Both the position numbers and the translations under genes were made by a program. This document shows, in pieces, positions 55,946 to 64,000 of a stretch of 64,000 bases of DNA. This DNA comes from Spirogloea muscicola (taxonomy: Eukaryota; Streptophyta; Zygnematophyceae; Spirogloeales; Spirogloeaceae), in NCBI GenBank assembly GCA_009602725.1, contig WELB01000348.1, positions 1-64,000 of the forward strand, in the 5' to 3' direction. The notes beneath the pieces were generated by a model. That model had not been told where the DNA came from and did not search any database. It worked only from the letters and a program-made list of their open reading frames with translations. Each line of letters opens with the position of its first letter. The stretch's first letter is position 1.

Positions 55946-56490
55946 GCAGGATACAAGACTCCAAGACGTCAGCAAGTGGGCTCTCAATATCCTCGTCAGC
56001 AAGTGCAAGTCAGAATAAGTGGAAGGCGGAAAAGCGTTGCCCTGGCGGAACCCGGAGGCAGCAGCCAAGGCTCGGCCTGCACGCAAGTGGACGGCAAATG
56101 CAAAGGACCGCTGCAGGAAGATTGCAAGGCGCATCCTGTACACTTGAGCAAGCGACCCAGCGGCATTGAAGCCGGGCTGCTCGGTCTGCTGTCCTTGGCG
56201 GCGGAACACAGCACGCCGCGCAAGTCGCTGGAGAAGGTCGAGCCAGCGAGTCTTGAAAGAAAGCGGGCAAGGCATCCAACGGATGCCGCAAGGGGTGGCT
56301 GCAGCGCAAGGCTCTTGGGCAAATACCACGATATGGGTGCAATAGCTCTGCCGAAGGGGAGATTGGGGTGCAACGGTGCAGTATATTGGGCATGAGAGTA
56401 GTATGCCGAGAGGTGTCCTCGAACCAATCCAAAGACTGCCCAGGGCTTGATTAGCAGCCCTCGATCCAATCCTTGTCCGTTGCTTCACCC
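55946..56490 (-). mobile_element. LINE C-terminal fragment
   Basis: Minus frame reads TRWLDLLQRLARRAVFRRQG, FNAAGSLAQVYRMRLAIFL, FAFAVHLRAGRALAAASGF, RQGNAFPPSTYSDLHLLTRI, the same order as 53382-53760. About 55980-56260 is well preserved; the upstream part is degraded. Confidence 0.8.
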
Positions 56491-57129
56491 AAGCCCAGCC
56501 TGTGCGGCTCAGGCAAACGGCTCAGAGGAGATCACATGGCTCCACCTGCTTAGTAACCACGACGCGCGAGGTCGAACATGTTGGAGGTCCACTAAGTAGT
56601 CGTCTTCCGTCATGGCTGGCGTCGTAATCACGAAAGCCAGGACAGTTGCTGCTCAGGCATGGCGGCACATGTGGCGCCCTGCGCTGCAGCACACCTTGCT
56701 GAAAAAGGCTCAGTGCAAGACTCAAGCTGACAACCCTCCGCTGGACAGTATCCGTCCTCGCGATGGATGTTCATGGGGCACTTGGTACCAATGCTTGGGA
56801 CTTTCTCATATCCTCGCCCAATGGGCCCAGGCACGCCACTGCGAGCAACATTGCTGGCAATCATTAAGCATAGGCAATGCTCCCTTCATATCTCTACCAA
56901 AAGCGCATGTGGTCTTGCTCCAAAACTGACAAGACTAGGCTCTGCAATTGCACATTGGCCGCACACTTGGTGCTGCTTCCATGCTTTGCAGGGGCACCTG
57001 CCCTGCTGCCAAAATTTCGACCAGCTTCTGATTGATGAGGTGTGACTGAGCCTTGAGATGGTCACCCGACTGCTGGAGCTCCTCGCCCAACTCTATCCTT
57101 TTGGCACTGGGATTAGGTCGTTAAGACAA
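56491..57129. other. No gene recognised
   Basis: Two overlapping plus frames of about 100 codons (56612-56929 and 56767-57045) have no domain or splice support. Confidence 0.25.
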
Positions 57130-57430
57130 GAATCACTATCATGGCTTTCGAAAAGACTTTCCCATTGCCCCGTCCAGTGTCTTTCGGGAGGCGGTTGGAA
57201 AGTGGGAAGAGGACAAGGGACAGGCGAGCATTATGGTGTAGCACGTACTCCCAGACATTGGCGTTGACGGCCGTGGAGGTGGGCCGAGCTCGCGGAGCGA
57301 CCACGGCAGGCATCGTCGATGGTGCTTTAGGTGTGTCGCCGCGCCGGATGCCGTCGGAGGCACCATAGCGGGGAGAAGTGCTGTTATTACCAACAGGGCC
57401 GAGGTGGGCGACGAGCAAGGTCGAGACGGG
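57130..57430 (-). repeat. R4-like repeat, minus strand
   Basis: Minus frames contain a VNANVWEYVLHHNARLS stretch resembling AVVAIDVVEYVPSATGHDL of the R4 copies. Weak. Confidence 0.3.
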
Positions 57431-57677
57431 GGAGAGTCGTTTTGTTGTCTCTGACCTGAGGCTGCTTAGCAGGGGTTACTGAGTGCTTCGTAGCTGCTTC
57501 GCTTCTTTTGAGTGCTTGTTGTTCTTCGTACTTCCCCTGGCCCCTTCTCGTCCTTTGTTCATTCTTTTCTGGGCTGGCTTTTTACAGCCCCTATCCTCAA
57601 TGGGCGAGCCCCTCTCTTTGTTGCCCTTCCTCCCCCTCAGCTCATCTGACTTCCTACTGCTGACCCGGGGGTACTAA

Positions 57678-58155
57678 GGGCCATTTCACACCTGGACGGA
57701 CGGAGGGACCGAGGGGTACGTGTCGCGCGGTGTATGGAACGCCCGGCTTCACAACCTTGCGCGCCCGGACGTGGACGCGCGCCACGAAGGCGCCACATCG
57801 GACGCTGACTAGGGCGCCTTTTGGGGCGCGTTAACGAGGAAACCCGCGCGTTTGCCACGAGGGCGGACGAATTGGGCCCTCCTCCCGAGGAGGGCCCACT
57901 TGCGTCCACCCCCCCCACTCCCACGTCCACCCCTTCGGCCTGCCCGGAAGGGACAGCTGGCACCCCACCCCCCAACACGCAAGATTTTATATACGACTCT
58001 GCACATGCAGGCGACCTCGGCCTCCGTGGCCGCGTCTACCCCCCCACCGGGGGGGACGGCAGGCGTCCGTCCCGGTGTGAAATGAAGAAGAAGTGGCTCT
58101 CCCAATGGGGGCAAGGGCTGTGAAAAGCCAGCCCGAAAAAAATTGACAATGGCCC
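57678..58155. mobile_element. MITE, PIF/Harbinger-like
   Basis: Terminal inverted repeat GGGCCATTTCACACC at 57678-57692 is matched exactly at the right end once a nested 63-bp insertion plus its 4-bp target duplication is discounted. The direct repeat TAA flanks it (57675-57677 and 58156-58158). A 3-bp TAA target duplication and a GGGCC terminus fit the PIF/Harbinger group. No transposase is encoded, so it is non-autonomous; the GC-rich interior has no recognised ORF. Confidence 0.75.
58085..58147 (-). mobile_element. LINE-tail retroposon nested in the MITE
   Basis: A 63-bp minus-sense copy of the hairpin module interrupts the right terminal repeat of the MITE, flanked by AATG (58081-58084 and 58148-58151). 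In its own sense it starts TGTCAATTTTTTTCGGGCTG and ends GAGCCACTTCTTCTT, that is, with a short CTT tail. Confidence 0.8.
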
Positions 58156-58260
58156 TAAGAGCGCCCTGTCTGCCTAGCCTGTGGCTCCGTCAAGAACACC
58201 TGTAAGCATCTGGCTGGCTTTCACAGCCGCTCTTTCTATTTCAGCAGCCGCATTCTCTCT

Positions 58261-59150
58261 TCTGTCGTCGTAGCGACGGGCATCAATCCCAGCAGACTTC
58301 GCCCTTCCCAATGGGCCATGATAGTGCCCACTTTTAGCCGGGGATGTCGTAGTCGTGTTGGGGCTTCGTCTTAGCTTTGTCCATCCTTCTAGATAGAGCT
58401 CTTTCTTCTTTCTATCTCTCTTTGTTTCCTGGGGCTGGCTTTCCCTGGCACCCCGACCTGCCTGATTGGAGTAACTCAGTGTGAGTGCAGCTTCCATGCG
58501 GAGGGCGGAGACCTTGCCACCCACATGCTGCGGTGTCCCACAGGCCTTGAGGTGGTGGGCGTCCATAATCTCCTACGGGACGCCCTGGGGGACTTGATGC
58601 GCGATGCCGGCTACTGCGCCATTGTGGAAGTGAGAATTAATGCCCATCACCACGGGTTACCAGAGACGCCATCACCGTTGCACCCTGGACATTGTGGGTG
58701 TACAACCTGGCGGAGGCCCACGAGCCTTGGTTGATGTGGTGGTGACGGATGCATACAAGAGTTCCGCTTCGACGCACACTGCTGGCCACGCAGTGGGAGG
58801 TGCTGAGCAGAGAGAGCGCTGACACTACTCTGACTACCCCTCCCAGCAATCACCTCCTACCGGCGGCAATTGACACTTTCGGCTGCATGGGCCTCGCTTC
58901 CATACCCTGCTGTAGAATATTGCAAATTTGGGTTATGCTCGACGTGAAGATATGCATCCAGCTCAGATGGGCATGCCGGCAGCCTACTTGTCATTCTTGC
59001 GACGTCGAGTGTCAGCTTGTCTGCAGCGAGCTCAGGCTCATGCGTTGCGTCAGAAAGCTGGTCGAGCCTTAGCTGGTAGCTCAAGAGCTTGTCGATGCCG
59101 TCCAGTATTTGGGCATCAGTTAGCGACCTCTATGTGCTAACTCGTGGTTA
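58261..59150 (+). mobile_element. LINE C-terminal fragment (type A tail)
   Basis: From about 58475: CECSFHAEGGDLATHMLRCP, HNLLRDALGDLMRDAGY, RALVDVVVTDAYKSSAST, AAYLSFLRRRVSACLQRAQ and an ORF end near 59140. Frame changes near 58630 and 58820. Continues the LINE that begins at 58156. Confidence 0.75.
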
Positions 59151-59589
59151 CTGAGCCGTCAGCTTAGCAGCAGGTGACGTACATTTGTCAATTTGCTTGC
59201 CTTTGTACTTGGCCACACAGGCCCTCCATCTCTTAATACACACTCTTCCTCTATGGAGAGCTATTCTTTCATATGCTTTCTTTTCGCCTCAATTTTCAGC
59301 CCCCTTTTGAAGGATTGCTTGGATTGGCCTCTTTCCCTTCATTCTTCCCTCTTTCCCAGCTGCGAGTTACTCGAACTTGCTGTTACTCACTCGTCGGAAA
59401 AAATGAGCTTCCCTCTGCGTCGTCTCCTGTCTATCTGTGTAGTTTTCAATTCGGCACCTCTTTGGCTCTTTGGTCTTTGTCCATTCTTTTTGGGCTGGCC
59501 TTTGCCAGCCGAATATTCCTTGCCCCCATTGGGAGAGCCACTTCTTCTGTTTGCCAACCCTTCCTTTCTATGGGCGAGCCACTTCTTTT
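59151..59589 (+). repeat. LINE UTR and hairpin modules
   Basis: UTR GTGACGTACATTTGTCAATT at about 59175, a second LINE end near 59365-59400, and a module pair at 59490-59545 and 59560-59590. Confidence 0.5.
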
Positions 59590-60020
59590 GCCGACGTCGT
59601 CACTTTCGATTCCAGGAGCGCCAGACGCTTGGCGGAGGAGGCCGGCTACGCAGTCCGCCAAGCGGCAGGCGCCAAGGATCGCATGTACTCGGATCACCCG
59701 GTGGGCGACGAGTTTGTCACACTCGCCGTCGACGTACACGGCGCCTTTGGCACCAAATGGCTTGACCTGCTTCACCGCCTTGCGCGGCGAGCAGCGGCCC
59801 GCCGCCACGGGCAGCAGGGCGAGCAGCCTGGCTTCAATGTCGCCGGTCCCTCGCCTCGCACAAGTCTTCCGGATGCGCTTGGCCGTCCCTTTGCAGCGGA
59901 CCCTAGCTTTCCACTTGCGCGCAGGCCGCGCTCTGGCGGCGAAGTCCGGCTTCCGTCAGGGCGACGTCTTTCCGCCTGCTAGCTATTCAGATGTGCATCT
60001 ACTGACTAGAAGTTAATGAG
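59590..60020 (+). mobile_element. LINE C-terminal fragment
   Basis: Reads KDRMYSDHPVGDEFVTLAVD, VHGAFGTKWLDLLHRLARRA and then, after frame changes, FHLRAGRALAAKSGFRQGDV and FPPASYSDVHLLTRS. Preceded by the AEEAGYAVRQAAG stretch equivalent to AGHAVG.A of other copies. Confidence 0.75.
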
Positions 60021-60590
60021 AGTCTGCTTGCTGCGGTCTCAGTCCTTGGCACTCTGGCTCCTTCAGACCTTGTCCATTCCGTTGGGCTGGCCTCTCCCAG
60101 CCACCACTCAATATGGCCGCGCTTGCTCTTTTGGAAGAGCTGATTTCCTTCGAGCAGCTTCCGGGCCGCACTCTGGCGGCGACAGCCCGCCAGCAAGCGG
60201 GCCAGCCCGTCGCGCTTGCCGCGGCCCGACGACCACCGTTGCGATCGCATTTGGCAAAGCTTCTTCCTTCGGCTTCTCTCCTCTCTCGGCACCTCTTTGG
60301 CTCTTTGGATTATTTACCCACTTTAACAGGACATTTGTAAGGCTAGAATTGGCCTCCCTTTCATATTCATGCGCGCCGCGCGCCTTGTCTCTCTTTGGAT
60401 TTTGTCCATTCTTTTTGGGCTGGCTTTTGCCAGCCCCTCTTCTCTATGGGCGAGCCATTTCTTCTTCCAAAGGGGCAAGCGCGGCCAGATTGACTGGTGG
60501 CTGGGAGAAGAAAGGGCTCGCCCATTTGAGGGTAGGAGCTGGAGAAGCCAGCCCAAATGGAATGGACAAGGTCTGAAGGAGCCAAAAGCT
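60021..60590. repeat. LINE tail, R2 copy and opposed modules
   Basis: Plus tail 60020-60130 (same type as 36410-36533), R2 copy 60320-60395, plus module 60405-60460 and minus module 60500-60580, the last two forming an inverted pair. Confidence 0.6.
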
Positions 60591-61642
60591 CCCAGCAGTC
60601 GGACTCGACCGCCAACCCAGCCCGAGGCCTCCGTCTCTTGGGAGGCGCCGCAGCGCCACCACGAGCTCGCCCCACGCAGAGCCGGCCTCAGCCTGCACGC
60701 CGGCCGTGCCCACCTGCGCAGCCGGCCTCAAGGCCGCCGCCACGCGCGTCCGACTATGCCGGGCTTGCGCTGCGGTGGGCTGGATAGCCCCGGAGGCGGA
60801 TTTTCCGCACCTTCCTCACCACTGAGCTTCGCAGAGGGCTTCAGCTCAACGCAGGTCTGGACTTCTCCCAAACAGTCGTTCGAAGGGTTTAGGCCCCACC
60901 CTCCCCTCCATTTGCCGACCCTTCACCCTCTATCGGCCTGGGAGTCCATTGATGGACCTTGCAGAGCAGGTCCACAGGGGTCCTAAGTGGAGTCGTGCAA
61001 CTGAAGAGAACATGTTTGCAACCACCCCCTCATACCAGCAGTCGTCGAGTTGTAAAATATAGAGTCTGCAGGTGTATCGTGACAGCTCTCCTCTTGCTGA
61101 CTGGCTACTTGTGAGCTTGTGGGCCATCTAGTTATGTGGTAGAATACACCTCGACACCAGACGCCTACATCCTTTTACATAACGTGGCCGCAGCCCCACC
61201 GCAGTAGTCACTCCACTGCTCCATCTTTATAGAGAATACAAGTGGACTTCTGGCACATCACTAGAGATGGTGTGCCAGCGCAACCCTGAAGCGTGAGACA
61301 AGCAGTGATCTGGCATGTAAGCACTGCCACACAATGTCCTGATGTTCTTAAGTCCCTCTTATGTGCTTGATACAAGCAATCACGAGTTCTGGTGACATAG
61401 AGTCAATCTTTGCCTTTCCGCACATGTTGGGTAGATCAAAAGGGCAGCACATCTTTGTCCGCGCCTGCGTCAGTGTCCTTCTTTGCTAATCAGCAGTGTA
61501 AAGGCTTGACTACACACCTTGTCAAGTTCATGTGAATGAATGGTGCATAGCTATGAGTACCTTTCCTGTTGTCTGGACTGACACGCTTGCAATTATCTCC
61601 ATCCTCTGCATCACTTCTACAGTCCTGTGTCCACATTCGGCA
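60591..61642. other. Upstream of NAC gene; no gene recognised
   Basis: 60591-60990 is GC-rich with no supported exon. 60991-61642 is AT-richer and is presumably the 5' flank of the NAC gene; no TATA box or other promoter element could be assigned with confidence. Confidence 0.3.
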
Positions 61643-63994
61643 ATGACTGACCATGCACGTGTCTGCCAAGCTTGCCTGGTACTGGCCGACCAGGCAGATG
61701 TCTGTTATACCTGCAAAGAGCTGGAATCATCTCACCCAAGCTTCCTGGGCGAACGCGTACCAGGCCTTCAGCTTGCATTCACCGACGCCCAGCTGATTGA
61801 CTGCCTGGTGGAAAGGATTGCATTCCCAAGAGTCCATCAAGCAGGATCAGTACTTTCAATGGTCATCCCAGATATGAATGTCTACAAGAGCCCCCCTTGG
61901 CTGCTGCCAGGTCTTGGCAATACCTTCAGCATGATTACTATCTGTTCCCCACCTCGTGGCTTGTTGGTATTTAAACTTGCTGTTCATGACAGCCTGGCAG
62001 CATGTAGCAACGGGCACGGCTCTTACCCTTATAACACCTTAATTGCGCAAGGCACAAGTAGGGGCCAAAAGTGGTGTTTAAGTATATCTCTGCTTCAGGC
62101 CCTCTTCTACTTGAACCCCAACAGACAGCTTAACCATTGTGGTGTGTGGACACTGGTGGATGTGTCTTCGTGCTGACTCCCATTCCTGACCTCATGCATC
62201 CTTTGGCTCTGGAATGTGCAGCCAAAGACTGTAGAGGAGATCACCACTATTACTATTACAGTCCTTCACCAAGCGCAAAATGGAAAGCCAGCAGCATGCG
62301 AGCAAACGACTCGGATCGCTCTGCAGGATGTGGCCGCTGGAAGAACATGGGTGGAAAAGCAGTTACGGTGCAGTCAATGAAAACTGGAGCAAGAGGTACA
62401 AAGAGGACCTACAAGTACAAAACTTGTGGGGGTGCCCTGACTGAGTGGTCTATGTATGAGTATGAATTAACAACCAGTGATGTTACCTGTCAGCTGTCCA
62501 AGTAAGTGGAGTATGTCCCACTTCTGCCACGTTAAACCCCTCCTTCTGCACTGTGGCAGCCGAAACCCATACCTTGTTTGCATTGCGTGAATCCTCTGCT
62601 TTGTCTTTAAGCTGTCCTTGTTCCACTTGCTCAGCTCTCTGAATGTTGACCCCTCTTGCACATATTGTAATGGACTGCATTGTTCTCTCCATTGCGGAAA
62701 TTAATTCTTCGATGTTGTGGATTAAGGACCCTTTAATCAGACAGAGTAGCAGTATTGCATGTGAATGCGAAGAGCACAATGCTTGAGTCACTGTTATTGC
62801 TGATGCTCCCTCATCAATGTGTCTCCAAGGTGAAGCACTGGCTACAGCAAGCCTCACATGCATGTGAAGCCCCTGGCATGTACAGGCTGCTTCTATTTTG
62901 TACAAGATTTGTGCCCAGCCTTCCCTAGAAAAGCGACAGGCAAGCTGCCTTTCTGAAGACAAGCTTCTGCTGAAGGGGGCAAATGCGAAGCACAAGTGTG
63001 ACGCGCAGATCGAAAGTAAGGTAGCAGATAAAAGGGGGATCGAATGGATCACAATGCTCAGTACATCAAGCCACAATGGTGCGGAGTCATCACATGCAGC
63101 CTCAAAGCGAGCCTACCAGGAGATTTTGGAGCTGCCAGATGAAGTAGGAGCTGACTTGGTGAGCCAAGTATTCCATTTCAAATGGTAGCTGGAAAGCTTT
63201 GCAAGTGCTTGCAAGCCTCGTGTGTTATCAGTATCGCATGCACAGGCCTTCGCTTGATATCAACGCAGCCAATGAAGGTCAAACAGCTGAAGGAAGCGTC
63301 TGTAGATGCAGGTGCTGATGTAAATTAGCGACTCATATCAAGTCATTGTAAAACAGAAAGTATAAAATATATCCAACACAGTTGTTGGTTGGCCATATGA
63401 AGCAAAAACGAAGTGAATATTCAAAGGCTACCTGTGGGCATAGCTTGCCTGCATGGGCGGACTTCAAACCTGACACGTATGGATGGCATGCTTCAGCAGG
63501 GGCTCACTGCCTCATCTCCAACGGGGCCTCGAACGACACCAACTGCTTCAGCAAATGGAGGTGGTGTTGAAGACATTGAAGGGCCACCTACGACTAGCAG
63601 TAGAAGCTTTGCCACGGAGGTCAGGGCCTTGCCCCACAACTTGTTCTTGCATTTGCCACCCTGTTCCATGTTTCAAGTAAGCTTGTTTAGCACATGACTC
63701 TGCCTTTCTGGCAGCTGGGAGAACTCAATGGCACGGCTGGAAGATTTGCATGAGCCAATCACAACAAGGACTGCTGGTGGTCAATCTTAGCAACTATGTA
63801 CAGGGAAAGCTGATGTTTCTAGGACGTCAGCAAACCCAGCATGCAAGGAGTTTCAGTAGTTTGTGAGGGCCACTTTGGCAATAGGACTTGCTTGAGAAGA
63901 AGGTACACATTGGTGATATGGCCAGGAGCTAAGCAATCAGGAGAATGTAGCCATGGGTGGTGATACAAGTCCTGGTGGCCACATTGCACCTCAG
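61643..63994 (+). CDS. NAC-domain transcription factor, 3' end beyond window
   Basis: Exons: 61643-61910, 62222-62501, 62870-63158, 63497-63676, 63926-63994; a GTAG donor follows and the gene runs off the window. All five join in frame. Protein: MTDHARVCQACLVLADQADV, a second CxxC (CYTC), subdomain A (VPGLQLAFTDAQLIDCL), B (IPDMNVYKSPPWLLP), C (HHYYYYSPSPSAKW..SAGCGRWKNMGG), D (GTKRTYKYKTCGG..EWSMYEYEL), E (ASILYKICAQPSLEKRQ). Exons 4 and 5 match the paralogue at 10384-12378 (SFATEVRALP against SFSTEVRVLP; SPGGHIAPQ against TPGVMFAPQ). Introns one to three are phase 1, 2 and 0. The exon 3 acceptor (GTGAAG) is weak and was fixed by phase and homology. The frame is open upstream of the chosen ATG to 61532. 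Confidence 0.85.
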
Positions 63995-64000
63995 GTAGTG

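Larger units (their letters stand above)
57431..58260 (+). mobile_element. LINE fragment interrupted by a DNA transposon
   Basis: LINE tail with module at 57440-57615, then PLSSSDFLLLTRG up to 57677. It resumes at 58156 with AAGAGCGCCCTGTCTGCC (CPACGS..HLAGFHSRSF). The same junction is uninterrupted at about 1165-1200, which shows the DNA between is an insertion. Confidence 0.7.

Noticed and set aside
1-64000. CRISPR array or prokaryotic gene cluster
   Set aside because: Repeats are dispersed, unequal in spacing and shared with LINE tails; no cas genes, no ribosome-binding sites or operons.

Overview
The window is nuclear DNA from a eukaryote, most likely a streptophyte (a land plant or charophyte alga). 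Three things point there: several genes carry a NAC transcription-factor domain (a streptophyte-specific fold), two GC-rich tracts contain degenerate TTTAGGG-type telomere repeats, and genes have small exons with GT..AG introns. There is no operon structure, CRISPR array or rRNA, and no intact tRNA was recognised. The species is not identified.

Layout. 1-12.4 kb holds a tandem segmental duplication (copy A1 1-5563, copy A2 6180-11715). Each copy carries a LINE C-terminal fragment, a repeat mosaic and a minus-strand NAC gene: an apparently expressed-type gene at 10384-12378 and a truncated, frameshifted copy at 3409-5563. 12.5-27.7 kb is mostly decayed LINE tails, GC-rich repeats and a few possible exons. 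27.8-44.5 kb holds a second pair of duplicated segments (B1 27775-34138, B2 37965-44518). B2 carries a five-exon NAC gene (37785-39445) that reads through intact; the B1 copy is decayed. 44.5-46.7 kb has two small spliced genes of unknown function. 46.9-60.6 kb is again a repeat mosaic with a Ty1/copia fossil fragment, the best LINE fragment, and a DNA transposon nested in a LINE. 61.6 kb to the window end is a fourth NAC gene on the plus strand, cut by the edge.

Two themes stand out. First, the NAC loci form a divergent family. Subdomains A to E are recognisable, a CxxC pair precedes subdomain A, and the first intron is in phase 1 in all three readable genes; the second and third introns keep their phases in the two closest paralogues. 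Second, nearly all the repeats end in one short 3' module built round a GGGCTG..CAGCCC hairpin and finishing in CACTTCTT. The module sits at the 3' end of LINE fragments and also occurs alone. A filled/empty pair between B2 and B1 (8-bp target duplication) and a nested insertion at 58 kb show that it moves as a 5'-truncated retroposon with a short CTT tail.
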